Positions 50,816-59,411 of a stretch of 64,000 bases of DNA are shown here, in pieces. The position numbers and the translations under genes are program-made. Every line of letters begins with the position of its first letter. Positions within the stretch are counted from its first letter, which is position 1. The stretch is from positions 258,476 through 322,475 of the forward strand of contig NZ_KI911536.1 of NCBI RefSeq assembly GCF_000515115.1, read 5' to 3'. The DNA comes from Nocardiopsis sp. CNT312 (GTDB taxonomy: Bacteria > Actinomycetota > Actinomycetes > Streptosporangiales > Streptosporangiaceae). The notes beneath the pieces were generated by a model. The model saw only the letters and a program-made list of their open reading frames with translations. It had not been told where the DNA came from and ran no database searches.

Positions 50816-51377
50816 AGCACACGAGCGCGCCGACGGCGGCGACCCAGCCGGCGCCGAACCCGAACACGTCCACGACCACCACGAACCCGGCGCCGAGCAT
50901 CGCCGGGATGGCGTACAGGCGGGAGTCGGCGCTCAGCACCGTCGGCACCCGGTTGAGCAGCACGTCGCGGACCGTGCCGCCGCCGACCCCGGTGATGGCG
51001 CCCAGCAGGGTGGCCTGCAACGGCCCGAACCCCAGCTCCAGGGCCTTGGTCGCCCCGATCACCGCGAACAGGCTCAGCCCCGCCGCGTCGGAGACCAGGA
51101 TCGCCTTGTTCAGGAGCCTGAGCCGGTGGCCGAGGAAGAACGCCACGGTGCCCCCGGCCAGCGCGGTCACCAGGTAGCGCCAGTCCTGGAACGTCGCCGG
51201 GGTCACGCCGAGCAGTACGTCGCGGATGATGCCGCCGCCGATGGCGGTGACCACGGCCAGCGACATGACACCGACGATGTCCACACGCGTGGTGCGGATG
51301 CCGGTCAGGGCTCCGTCGAGGGCGAACGCGAACACGCCGACGAGGTCGAGGACGAGGATGATGGTCTGGGTGGACAT
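50745..51377 (-). CDS. TRIC-family cation channel (formerly UPF0126)
   Basis: The 210-residue membrane protein contains two internal repeats of about three segments, each with the TRIC motif: GGGIIRDVLLG and GGGTVRDVLLN. Prokaryotic TRIC channels are trimers passing potassium or other small cations. ATG 51377 opens with the hydrophobic segment TIILVLDLVGVFAFALDGA. The last 71 bases overlap the LysR gene on the other strand. Confidence 0.88.
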   Translation of the reverse strand: MSTQTIILVLDLVGVFAFALDGALTGIRTTRVDIVGVMSLAVVTAIGGGIIRDVLLGVTPATFQDWRYLVTALAGGTVAFFLGHRLRLLNKAILVSDAAGLSLFAVIGATKALELGFGPLQATLLGAITGVGGGTVRDVLLNRVPTVLSADSRLYAIPAMLGAGFVVVVDVFGFGAGWVAAVGALVCFTVRVLSLRYRWNAPSPPGARTR

Positions 51378-51575
51378 GCCGGTGCGCCGGGGCGGCGGTC
51401 CCTTCGTGTTCGACGGCGGAGCGCACCACAGTCAAACACGGCCGCCGACCGTTCCCGCACGTCAGCGGTGTGAGTCCGGACACCGGGCGGCACCCCGGCG
51501 TGTCGGCCCCGCGCGGGCCCGCGCCGGGGGCGACGATCGCGGGGAGCACCGGAGACTGGGAAGGCGGAGGGCCCT

Positions 51576-52934
51576 ATGGAGCACGTCGACGTGATCGTCA
51601 TCGGTATGGGACCGGGAGGCGAGACCGTCGCCTCCCGGCTGCTGGACGCGGGGCGCAGGGTCGCCGTGGCCGAGCACGCCCTCATCGGTGGCGAGTGCGC
51701 CTACTACGCCTGCATCCCCTCCAAGGTGCTGCTGCGCACGCCCGAGGCACGCGGCGAGGCCGGGGGCGCCGCCGGGCTGGAGCGGCCAGCGGTGGACTGG
51801 CCGGCCCTGCGCGCCCGCCGTGACCGGATGGTCCGCCACCTCGACGACACCGCGCAGGCCGACGGCTACCGCGACCGCGGCGCCCTGCTGCTGCGCGGAC
51901 GGGCCCGTGTCACCGGGCGCGACCCCTGGCGGGTGCGGGTCGGGGAGAGCGAGGTCTGCGCCGACCACGTCGTCGTGGCCACCGGATCGCGGCCGGTGCG
52001 TCCGCCCGTGGAGGGCCTGGACGCCCTGGGGCCGGACCGGGTGTGGACCAACCGGGAGGCCACCACGCTCACCGACCTGCCCGGCAGCGCCCTGGTGGTC
52101 GGCGGGGGAGCGGTCGGTATCGAACTGGGCCACTTCCTCGGCGCGATGGGGACCCGCGTCACCCTCCTCCAGCGCGGCCCGCGCCTGCTCGACCGAGAGG
52201 ACCCGCGGCTGTGCGCGCTGGTCGGGCAGGCCTTCGCCCGCAACGGGGTGGAGGTGCGGGTGGGTACCGAACTGCGGTCGGTGGTCCCGGACGGGGCGGG
52301 TGTGCGCGCCGTGCTCGGCGACGGCACCGTGGTCCGATCCGACGTCGTCGTGCTCGGAGCGGGCCGCCGCCCCGCCGCCGACGGGCTCGGGCTGCCCGAG
52401 GCAGGGGTCGACCTGGAGGGGACGGCCCTGCCCGTGGACGAGTACTGCCGCGCCGCGCCCGGGCTGTGGGGGGTCGGCGACGCGACGGGCCGGGCGATGT
52501 TCACCCACGTGGCCAAGTACCAGGGCAGGGTCGTGGCCGACAACATCCTGGGGCGCGAGCGTGCCGCCGACTACACGGCGGTACCCCGCGTGGTGTTCTG
52601 CGATCCGGAGGCCGCCGCCGTGGGCCTGACCGCGCGGCAGGCCCGCGACCGGGGCATCGACACCGCCGTCGCCGAGGTGGACGTGCCGGAGAACACGGCG
52701 CGCCCCTGGACCTACACCGCCGACCCCGAGGGTGCGCTCGCACTGGTCGCCGACCGGGGCCGCGGTGTCCTGGTGGGGGCGTGGGCGCACGGCCCCCTGG
52801 CCTCGGAGTGGATCCACACCGCGGCCCTGGCCATCCGGGCGCGGGTGCCGGTCGCGGTGCTGGCCGAGTCGGTCCCCCAGTTCCCCACCTTCAACGAGGC
52901 CTACCTGGCTGCCCTGGAGACGTTGGGGAGGTGA
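51576..52934 (+). CDS. FAD-dependent pyridine nucleotide-disulfide oxidoreductase, MerA/Lpd-like
   Basis: The 452-residue enzyme has the FAD motif VIVIGMGPGGETVASRL, redox motif GGECAYYACIPSKVL (CX4C), NAD(P) motif ALVVGGGAVGIELGHFL, LGAGRRP and GLWGVGDATGRAMFTHVA, and the dimerisation domain. The C-terminal catalytic pair HPxxE of lipoamide and glutathione reductases is replaced by FPTFNE, so the base histidine is missing. Mercuric reductase also lacks this histidine but there is no N-terminal metal domain here. The substrate is unknown. Confidence 0.83.
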   Translation: MEHVDVIVIGMGPGGETVASRLLDAGRRVAVAEHALIGGECAYYACIPSKVLLRTPEARGEAGGAAGLERPAVDWPALRARRDRMVRHLDDTAQADGYRDRGALLLRGRARVTGRDPWRVRVGESEVCADHVVVATGSRPVRPPVEGLDALGPDRVWTNREATTLTDLPGSALVVGGGAVGIELGHFLGAMGTRVTLLQRGPRLLDREDPRLCALVGQAFARNGVEVRVGTELRSVVPDGAGVRAVLGDGTVVRSDVVVLGAGRRPAADGLGLPEAGVDLEGTALPVDEYCRAAPGLWGVGDATGRAMFTHVAKYQGRVVADNILGRERAADYTAVPRVVFCDPEAAAVGLTARQARDRGIDTAVAEVDVPENTARPWTYTADPEGALALVADRGRGVLVGAWAHGPLASEWIHTAALAIRARVPVAVLAESVPQFPTFNEAYLAALETLGR

Positions 52935-52943
52935 GGGGCACGC

Positions 52944-54020
52944 TCAGGCGGCGTCGGTGCGTCCCGTTCTGCGTCCGGTGCGGGTGAACACGCCGTGCAG
53001 CCGTACGTCCGCCGCGTCCACGCCCGCCTCCAGTGCCGCCAGCCACGCCGCTCCGCCCGCGGAGCAGCCCGCCGGGAGGATCCGCGACCCGGCGGTGCCC
53101 AGCGCGAGTTTGCGGGTGAGGGCGGTGCGCACGGGTTCGGAGTGGGTGAGGACCCCGCCGGCCAGCACGACGGGCAGCCGTTCACCGGGGGTGCGGACCT
53201 GGTGCACCGTGTGCGCTAGGTGGCCGGCCGCCGCCTCCACGATCACCGCTGCCGCCGGGTCGTCCAGCGCGTACGCTTCGCTGACCAGCGGTGCCAGTGC
53301 GGCCAGCGCCACCGGGGGGCCCTCGGTCAGTGTCCGCGCGAAGTTGCGGGCGTGCTCCTCGGGCCAGTGGTCCTCCCCTTCCGCGGGGCGCTGCCCGGGG
53401 ATCACCCGCTTGGCTACGGCCGCGCCCAGCGGGCTGAGGTCGCTGCCCCGGGACAGTTGCCGTGTCGTCTCCTTGGCCGCCTGGTGGCCGATCCAGAAGG
53501 CCGAGCCGTCGTCGCCGATCAACCAGCCCATGCCGTCGGCCGACCTGACGCGGCGGCGCCCGCCGATACGGGTGGCGATCGCCCCGGTGCCGGCGATGAG
53601 CACGGTGCCGTCCGGGTCCGGCGTTCCCGCGGCGAAGGCCGTCTCGTCGTCGCCGGTGAACACGGCCCGCTCCGGGGCCAGGCCTGCTTCGGCCAGGGCG
53701 CCCTCCATCCGTGCGCGCACGTCCGGGTCGCGTAGGGCCGAGATCCCCGCCAGGCCGACGACAGCTCGGACGACGGCGGCGCGCGACCGCCGTCCGGCCT
53801 GGTCCAGCGCGCCGCCGAGTGCCTCGGCGAGCTGCGCGGCGGCCTGGATGGCGCCGTGGGTGCCGGGGTTGGATCCGCCCGCCCACGACTCGCCCAGACG
53901 TTCGCCGGTGGGCGCGGCCACGATCGCGCGCGTGGTGGAGCCGCCCGCGTCCACCCCGACCACGAGCCGGTCGGTATCGCGCGGGGTGCCTGGGCGGTGG
54001 GAGTGCATGGAATGAGTCAC
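52944..54020 (-). CDS. BadF/BadG/BcrA/BcrD-type ATPase, N-acetylglucosamine kinase-like
   Basis: The 358-residue protein has the ASKHA phosphate-1 loop VVGVDAGGSTTRAIV, then GGSNPGTHG, VVGLAGISALRDPDVR, a phosphate-2-like TVLIAGTGAIATRIGG and WLIGDDGSAFWIGHQA, and an adenosine-site VVLAGGVLTHSEPV. Actinobacterial proteins of this layout are usually N-acetylglucosamine kinases. GTG 54020 is used; ATG 54008 is possible. It is separated from a converging FAD enzyme gene by 9 bp. Confidence 0.83.
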   Translation of the reverse strand: MTHSMHSHRPGTPRDTDRLVVGVDAGGSTTRAIVAAPTGERLGESWAGGSNPGTHGAIQAAAQLAEALGGALDQAGRRSRAAVVRAVVGLAGISALRDPDVRARMEGALAEAGLAPERAVFTGDDETAFAAGTPDPDGTVLIAGTGAIATRIGGRRRVRSADGMGWLIGDDGSAFWIGHQAAKETTRQLSRGSDLSPLGAAVAKRVIPGQRPAEGEDHWPEEHARNFARTLTEGPPVALAALAPLVSEAYALDDPAAAVIVEAAAGHLAHTVHQVRTPGERLPVVLAGGVLTHSEPVRTALTRKLALGTAGSRILPAGCSAGGAAWLAALEAGVDAADVRLHGVFTRTGRRTGRTDAA

Positions 54021-54127
54021 ATCATGAGCGTCCCCCCGCGCGCCCGGGGCTACTCCTTCCCCGGGGCCGCGCGGTGCGCCGCGGAAATTCGGTGGCGGCC
54101 GGGGCTGCTCTCCTGTTGGGTGGATCC

Positions 54128-55399
54128 ATGGCGAACGACCCTAGTTCAGAACAGGCCTCGGCGGTGTGGACCGTGCGCGGTATCGAACCCGACGAACTCC
54201 CTGACCTGGCCGCGGTGGTCGGGGAGGCTCTGCTGTCCTCCGGTGATCCCCGGGAGTGGGCGGACCGCTTCCGGCCGATGGCCGAGGCTGCCGGATACGA
54301 CCGGTTCCTGGTGGCCGTCGGGGGCGATCGTATCGTCGGCACGGCTGGGTCGTTCGACTTCGAGATGGCCATGCCGGGCGGTCCGCGCCCGGTCGCGGGT
54401 GTGACCGTCGTGGGCGTGTGGCCCACCTGCCGGCGGCGGGGCGTGCTCACCGCCATGATGCGCCACCAGTTGCGCGACCTGCACCGCAGGGGCGAGCCGC
54501 TCGCCGCGCTGTGGGCCTCCGAAGGCGGTATCTACGGCCGGTTCGGCTATGGCGCGGCATCGGTGGAGACGGGTCTGACCGTGCCGCACTCCGCCGCGGT
54601 ACTGCGCCCCGACGCCCCCCGCGACCCGGCCCTGCGCGTCTTCCTCGGTGATCCCGGCGAGGTCCGTGAGGAGATCGCGCGGGTGTTCGACGCGGCCGTC
54701 GCCGAGCGGCCCGGCCGCTACCGGCGCGACGGCCGCTGGTGGGACCGCGTCCTGGACGACCGGCCCGAGACACGTGGCGGCTTCGGCCCCCTGCGTGCGG
54801 TCGTGGTCTCCGGCGGTGGCGGCCCGCGCGGCTACGCACTGTACCGGATCAAGGGGGAGCCCTCACTGACGGGCTGGGAGAGTGAACTGCGCGTCCAGGA
54901 GCTGGTGGCCGCCGACCCGGCTGCCCGTGTCGCCCTGTACGAGCACGTGTTCGCCCGGGACCTCGTCGCGCGGATCATCTTCGAGCACACCGCCGTGGAC
55001 GACCCGCTGTGGTCCCTGCTGGCCGACCGGCAGCGGATCCACGCGGCTCCGGGCACCGCCCTGTGGGTGCGCCTGGTGGACGTACCCGCGGCCCTGGCCG
55101 AACGCTCCTACGCCGCGCCGGTCGACACCGTGGTGGAGGTCGCAGACCGCCACGCGCCGTGGAACGCCGGCCGCTGGCACCTCAGGGCCGACGGCGGCGG
55201 CGCCTCGGTGGAGGCCACCGGCGCCGCCCCGGACCTGGTGCTGGACGCCTCCCACCTGGGTGCCGCGTTCCTGGGCCAGCACACCCTGGCCGCCCATGTG
55301 GCGGCGGGCCTGGTCGACGAGCGTACGCCGGGGGCGGCCGTGTCGCTGGACACCGCGCTGCGCGTGCCCCACGCGCCCCTGTGCGGGACGATCTTCTAG
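54128..55399 (+). CDS. Eis-like GNAT acetyltransferase with SCP2-like C-terminal domain
   Basis: The 423-residue protein has the Eis layout: two GNAT-like regions (first with VAGVTVVGVWPTCRRRGVLTAMMRHQL, where RRRGVL is the acetyl-CoA loop) followed by a sterol-carrier-like domain (about 300-423, DLVLDASHLGAAFLGQHTLAAHVAAG). GIYGRFGYGAA is a further Eis signature, and the C-terminal phenylalanine (TIF) supplies the catalytic carboxylate as in Eis. Such enzymes acetylate aminoglycosides or protein lysines. ATG 54128 has GGTGGA upstream. Its stop shares CTAG with the converging gene. Confidence 0.87.
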   Translation: MANDPSSEQASAVWTVRGIEPDELPDLAAVVGEALLSSGDPREWADRFRPMAEAAGYDRFLVAVGGDRIVGTAGSFDFEMAMPGGPRPVAGVTVVGVWPTCRRRGVLTAMMRHQLRDLHRRGEPLAALWASEGGIYGRFGYGAASVETGLTVPHSAAVLRPDAPRDPALRVFLGDPGEVREEIARVFDAAVAERPGRYRRDGRWWDRVLDDRPETRGGFGPLRAVVVSGGGGPRGYALYRIKGEPSLTGWESELRVQELVAADPAARVALYEHVFARDLVARIIFEHTAVDDPLWSLLADRQRIHAAPGTALWVRLVDVPAALAERSYAAPVDTVVEVADRHAPWNAGRWHLRADGGGASVEATGAAPDLVLDASHLGAAFLGQHTLAAHVAAGLVDERTPGAAVSLDTALRVPHAPLCGTIF

Positions 55400-56439
55400 C
55401 GCAGGGCCCTCACCAGCCGGTCCACGTCGGACTCGTCGTTGTACAGGTGGAAGGAGGCGCGCAGCCGTCCGTCGCGCTCGGCTGTGGCGATGCCCGCCGC
55501 GCGCACGCGTTCGGCCGTCTCGGGCCCCACCTTCAGGGAGACGATGGCCGATCCGGCCGGCTCCAGCCCCATCGCGGTGCGCAGCCGGTCGCCCAGCGCG
55601 GCGTTGTGCGCGCCGATGGTCGGCACCCCCACCTCCTCGAGGAGTTCCAGGGCCGGGGCCAGACCGATCCAGGCCGACCACACCGGGCCCAGGTCCAGGC
55701 GGCGGGCGTCCTCGGCGAGGGCGTGCGGACCGCCGTAGAGGGACTCCCAGGGCCGCGCGCAGGCGAAGGGGTTGGGCGCCAGGGGGCGGAGCGTGTCCAG
55801 GGCCTCGGGGGTGGCGGTCAGGTAGGCGCCGCCGCGCGGGCCCAGCAGCCACTTGAAGGTGCTGCACACGGTGAAGTCGACGCGGTCGGCCGGAACCGGG
55901 AGCCAACCGGCGGACTGGGTGGTGTCCAGCATCAGCCGGGCGCCGTGGTCGGCGCACGCCGTCACCAGGTCGTCCACGGGGGCGACGGCGCCGTTGGAGG
56001 ACTGGACCGCGGACACGGCGACCAGGTCGGTGCCGGGGCCGACCTGGTCGGGAAGCCGTTCCAGCGGGACCTGTTCGACGGTGAGCCGGCCGTCGGCCAT
56101 GAGGGGGTGGACCGCCGATCCGTACTCCCCCTCGGCGGTGAGGACCCGCGCGCCCTCGGGCAGGGACCGGGCGATGGTCCCCACGAATTGGGAGGTGTGG
56201 GTGCCGGCCGCGACCAGGCTCGCGGGGACGCCCGCGAGCCGGGCGTAGGCGGAGCGGGCCGCCTCGATGTCGGCGTTGGCATCGACGGCCTGGAACCGGC
56301 CCGAGGCCACCTCGTCGGTGTGTCTTCGCAGAGCCAGGACCGCGCGGCGGGGCAGGAGGCCGTGGGTCGCGGTGTTGAGGTAGACCCCCTCGGGGGCGAA
56401 CTGCTTGCGAGCGGTGTGCGGTCGGCTGGTGTCGTCCAT
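55396..56439 (-). CDS. Class V aminotransferase family PLP enzyme
   Basis: The 347-residue protein begins FAPEGVYLNTATHGLLPRRA and contains GTHTSQFVGTIARSLPEG, MLDTTQSAGWLPVP (the PLP-ring aspartate) and STFKWLLGPRGGAYL with the PLP lysine. This is the cysteine desulfurase/isopenicillin-epimerase-like class V fold. ATG 56439 is chosen since it starts just before the family core; a longer frame has no support. It converges with the Eis-like gene in a shared CTAG. The substrate is unknown. Confidence 0.85.
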   Translation of the reverse strand: MDDTSRPHTARKQFAPEGVYLNTATHGLLPRRAVLALRRHTDEVASGRFQAVDANADIEAARSAYARLAGVPASLVAAGTHTSQFVGTIARSLPEGARVLTAEGEYGSAVHPLMADGRLTVEQVPLERLPDQVGPGTDLVAVSAVQSSNGAVAPVDDLVTACADHGARLMLDTTQSAGWLPVPADRVDFTVCSTFKWLLGPRGGAYLTATPEALDTLRPLAPNPFACARPWESLYGGPHALAEDARRLDLGPVWSAWIGLAPALELLEEVGVPTIGAHNAALGDRLRTAMGLEPAGSAIVSLKVGPETAERVRAAGIATAERDGRLRASFHLYNDESDVDRLVRALR

Positions 56440-56585
56440 GGCCCCGATGCTGTCGGAGTCCGCAGGCCGCCTCAAGGTCCATTCGGGGCCCGAATCGGGG
56501 TCCAGTCGTTCGGTCTCGCACGTCACGCGACGGGTTTGGCCCTGCGCATCGATGGCTGTCCAACATTCGTTGTACGATTGAGGGT

Positions 56586-56861
56586 ATGAGTACCGGATTT
56601 CGACCCACCGAAGCGGACGCACAGCTCATCGAATGTCTGAAAGGCCCTGGGGAGTCCACCAGCGAGCTGATTCGACGCGGGCTGCGGTCCCTGGCCAGAG
56701 AGGAGCAGCGACGCAGAGCCCACGAGGACATGGCTCGCATCGCCGCTTCTGGCGAGAATCCCGCCGATGAACCGGACGAATGGGAGTACACGGAGGACGG
56801 CCGTATCCGCATCGTTGGCACGGACACGATCGTCAACGCGCGCCCGGAGGAGACCCGTTGA
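56586..56861 (+). CDS. Antitoxin of a type II toxin-antitoxin pair (ribbon-helix-helix type)
   Basis: The 91-residue protein starts STGFRPTEADAQLIECL and STSELIRRGLRSLARE, a ParD/RHH-like dimerisation and DNA-binding region, followed by an acidic, probably unfolded tail (ENPADEPDEWEYTEDGRIRI) suited to capping a toxin. TACGAT at 56573-56578 with the dyad TCGT-TGT-ACGA around it is a likely autoregulated promoter. The stop overlaps the toxin start (TTGA). Confidence 0.78.
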   Translation: MSTGFRPTEADAQLIECLKGPGESTSELIRRGLRSLAREEQRRRAHEDMARIAASGENPADEPDEWEYTEDGRIRIVGTDTIVNARPEETR

Positions 56862-57193
56862 TCCGAGGCGCCGCCTACCCGATCGAACTGGGGGACGCCA
56901 AGCGTGGACACGAGCAGCGCGGGCGTCGCCTGGGCATCGTCGTCAGCGACGGTCCGCGTATATGGTCCACAGTGACCGTCGTCCCCACGTCGACCAGTGC
57001 CCAGTCCGCGCTGTTCAGACCTCGATTGCACATCGCTGGGCGCGACACTCTGGCCCTCACGGACCAGGTACGGACCATTGACACCAGCTATGTGCTCGGT
57101 GACCCGGCTGGCTATCTGGACCACACCGACATGGCACAGGTGGAGTACGCGTTGGGTCTGTGGCTGGGCCTGAGCGTCGACGTGGGTTTCTGA
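56858..57193 (+). CDS. MazF/PemK-family toxin (mRNA interferase)
   Basis: The 111 residues follow the MazF fold: RGAAYPIELGDAKRGHEQRGRRLGIVVSDG (basic loop and conserved arginines), VTVVPTSTSAQSALF and GRDTLALTDQVRTID (strand with the catalytic-region threonine/serine), and a final helix MAQVEYALGLWLGL. Such toxins cut mRNA at short sites. The start is TTG 56858 with GGAGGAG 6 bases upstream, overlapping the antitoxin stop by 4 bases, which keeps toxin translation coupled to the antitoxin. Confidence 0.85.
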   Translation: MIRGAAYPIELGDAKRGHEQRGRRLGIVVSDGPRIWSTVTVVPTSTSAQSALFRPRLHIAGRDTLALTDQVRTIDTSYVLGDPAGYLDHTDMAQVEYALGLWLGLSVDVGF

Positions 57194-57217
57194 CGCGGGC
57201 GCGTCGAAGGGGGGGCG

Positions 57218-57844
57218 TCAGTCCCGGGCTCCCAGGGCGCGCAGCAGGTAGGGGAGCAGACGGTCGGCCATGTCCGCGCTCGGGGTGGTGCCGGGCACGT
57301 GGGGGACGAGGTAGGTGTGCGTGGTCATCGGCCCGATCACCATCTCCCCGACGACCGCGGGGTCGGCCACCGGTTCGATCTCGCCGCGCGCGGCGGAGCG
57401 CTCCAGCAGCGCGGCGACCCGGTTCCGCAGGGGCACGATGTAGGCCTCGAACAGCACGTCGGCCAGTGCCTGGTTGTGCGCGGCCTCCCCGATGACGGCG
57501 CGGACCAACTGCCCCGAGGGGCTGTCGAGGGCACGGGCCTTGTCGTGCAGCAGGCGGGACAGGTCCGAGCGCAGGCTCCCGGTGTCCTCGTCCGGCCCCA
57601 GGTCCTCGATCCAGGCCTGGGCGGCCCCCACCACCAGGTGCTCCTTGGACCTCCAGCGGCGGTAGAGGGTGGCCGTGGAGACTCCCGCCCTCTTGGCTAC
57701 CGCGGCGGTGGTCAGTCCGCTGTATCCGTGGAGGCGGAGTTCGGTCAGGGTGGCGTCCATCAGCGCGCGGTCCCGGGCCGCGTCCCGCGGCCGCCCCCGG
57801 GCGGGGGCAGGGGCGGACACGTCCGGCAGATGGTCCGTGGTCAT
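57218..57844 (-). CDS. TetR-family transcriptional regulator
   Basis: The 208-residue protein has a TetR HTH (about 24-70: ALMDATLTELRLHGYSGLT, VAKRAGVSTATLYRRWRSKE) and a C-terminal ligand domain (about 90-200, VRAVIGEAAHNQALADVL). It is divergent from an aldehyde dehydrogenase gene, and the 148-bp gap holds a perfect 8-3-8 palindrome, so it most likely represses both itself and that gene in response to an aldehyde or related compound. Confidence 0.87.
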   Translation of the reverse strand: MTTDHLPDVSAPAPARGRPRDAARDRALMDATLTELRLHGYSGLTTAAVAKRAGVSTATLYRRWRSKEHLVVGAAQAWIEDLGPDEDTGSLRSDLSRLLHDKARALDSPSGQLVRAVIGEAAHNQALADVLFEAYIVPLRNRVAALLERSAARGEIEPVADPAVVGEMVIGPMTTHTYLVPHVPGTTPSADMADRLLPYLLRALGARD

Positions 57845-57962
57845 GCCAGGAATCCTATGCCAGCCGCTGTTTCCGGAGCGTGTCCGGACGCGGTGCCCGC
57901 CTCCGCGCGGAGAGGAGAGGGGGTGCGCGGGGGTTCCCTCCGGCGGCGCCCCACCCCTATGG

Positions 57963-57981
57963 AAACGAAACGCTTTCGTTT
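57963..57981. promoter_or_regulatory. TetR-type operator upstream of the aldehyde dehydrogenase gene
   Basis: AAACGAAA-CGC-TTTCGTTT is a perfect 19-bp palindrome, 11 bp before the dehydrogenase ATG at 57993, in the gap shared with the divergent TetR gene. Size and symmetry are those of a TetR dimer site. Confidence 0.7.
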
Positions 57982-57992
57982 ACCATCGGGCC

Positions 57993-59399
57993 ATGTCGAA
58001 GACCCACACCTGCAGCGAAGACGCCGTCGCCGACATCCCCAAGATCGTCGGCGGCCTGCGCGCCGCGTTCGCCGACGGCCGCACCAAGCCGGTCGCCTGG
58101 CGCCGCGAACAACTGCGCGCCATGCGGCGCCTGCTCACCGAGGAGCGGCCCGTACTGGAGCAGGCGCTCAAGGACGACCTGGGCAAGAGCCCGGTCGAGG
58201 CGCACACCACCGAGATCGGCTTCGTCCTCAACGAGATCGACCACACCCTGAGACACCTGAAGTCCTGGCTGCGCCCCCAGCGGGTCTCCGTCCCCGTGGC
58301 GCTGGCCCCGGCCAGGGCCCGCAAGGTGCGCGAACCCCTCGGCACCGTGATGATCATCGCGCCGTGGAACTACCCGCTGAACCTGGCCCTGGCACCGCTG
58401 GTCGGCGCCATCGCGGCGGGCAACACCGCCCTGGTCAAGCCCAGCGAACTCGCTCCGGCCACCGCCGCCGCCCTGGCCGAGCTGGTTCCGCGCTACCTCG
58501 ACACCGAGGCGGTCGCGGTGGTCCAGGGCGGTATCCCCGAGAGCACCGCCCTGCTGGAGCAGCGCTTCGACCACATCTTCTACACCGGCAACGGCGCGGT
58601 GGCGCGCCTGGTCATGGCCGCCGCCGTCAAGCACCTCACCCCCGTCACCCTCGAACTGGGCGGCAAGAGCCCCGCGATCGTCGAACCCGGCGCCGACCCG
58701 GCCGCGACCGCGCGGCGCCTGGCCTGGGGCAAGTTCACCAACGCCGGACAGACCTGCGTGGCCCCCGACTACGTCCTGGCCGTCGGCGACAGCGCCGAGG
58801 CGCTGGAGCGCGAACTGGCCGCGGCCGTCACCGAGATGTTCGGCGACGACCCCCAAGCCAGCCCCGACTTCGGCCGTATCGTCAACGAACGCCACTTCGA
58901 CCGGCTCACCGCCCTGCTGGACTCGGGTACCGCGGTGGTCGGGGGCGAGTACGACCGCGACGGCCTCTACATCGCCCCGACGGTCCTGGACGGGGTGGAC
59001 CCCGGCGCGCCCGTCATGGCCGAGGAGATCTTCGGTCCCGTCCTGCCGGTCATCCGTGTCCCCGACCTGGACGCCGCCATCGCCTTCGTCAACGAGCGCG
59101 ACAAGCCCCTGGCGCTGTACGCCTTCACCGGGTCCGCCGAGACCAAGCGCCGCCTGACCACGGAGACCTCCTCGGGGGGCCTGGCCTTCGGCCTGCCGGT
59201 CGCCCACCTGGCCGTGCCGGGCCTGCCCTTCGGCGGGGTCGGCGAGAGCGGTATGGGCGCCTACCACTCCGAGGCCTCGATCGACACCTTCTCGCACACC
59301 AAGTCGGTGCTCGACAAGTCCCTGGTGCCGGACACCATGCGGCTGGCCTACGCGCCGGTCACCGGATTCAAGGAGCGGCTCCTGCGCCGCGTGCTGTGA
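57993..59399 (+). CDS. Aldehyde dehydrogenase (class 3 / coniferyl-aldehyde-type)
   Basis: The 468-residue enzyme has VMIIAPWNYPLNLALAP (cofactor site), the catalytic glutamate in LELGGKSPAIV and the catalytic cysteine in NAGQTCVAPDY, with EIFGPVLPV near the end. A short N-terminus and a hydrophobic C-terminus (KERLLRRVL) resemble class 3 fatty and aromatic aldehyde dehydrogenases. It oxidises aldehydes to acids with NAD(P)+. Probably controlled by the divergent TetR protein. Confidence 0.9.
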   Translation: MSKTHTCSEDAVADIPKIVGGLRAAFADGRTKPVAWRREQLRAMRRLLTEERPVLEQALKDDLGKSPVEAHTTEIGFVLNEIDHTLRHLKSWLRPQRVSVPVALAPARARKVREPLGTVMIIAPWNYPLNLALAPLVGAIAAGNTALVKPSELAPATAAALAELVPRYLDTEAVAVVQGGIPESTALLEQRFDHIFYTGNGAVARLVMAAAVKHLTPVTLELGGKSPAIVEPGADPAATARRLAWGKFTNAGQTCVAPDYVLAVGDSAEALERELAAAVTEMFGDDPQASPDFGRIVNERHFDRLTALLDSGTAVVGGEYDRDGLYIAPTVLDGVDPGAPVMAEEIFGPVLPVIRVPDLDAAIAFVNERDKPLALYAFTGSAETKRRLTTETSSGGLAFGLPVAHLAVPGLPFGGVGESGMGAYHSEASIDTFSHTKSVLDKSLVPDTMRLAYAPVTGFKERLLRRVL

Positions 59400-59411
59400 T
59401 CCGGTCCGCGC

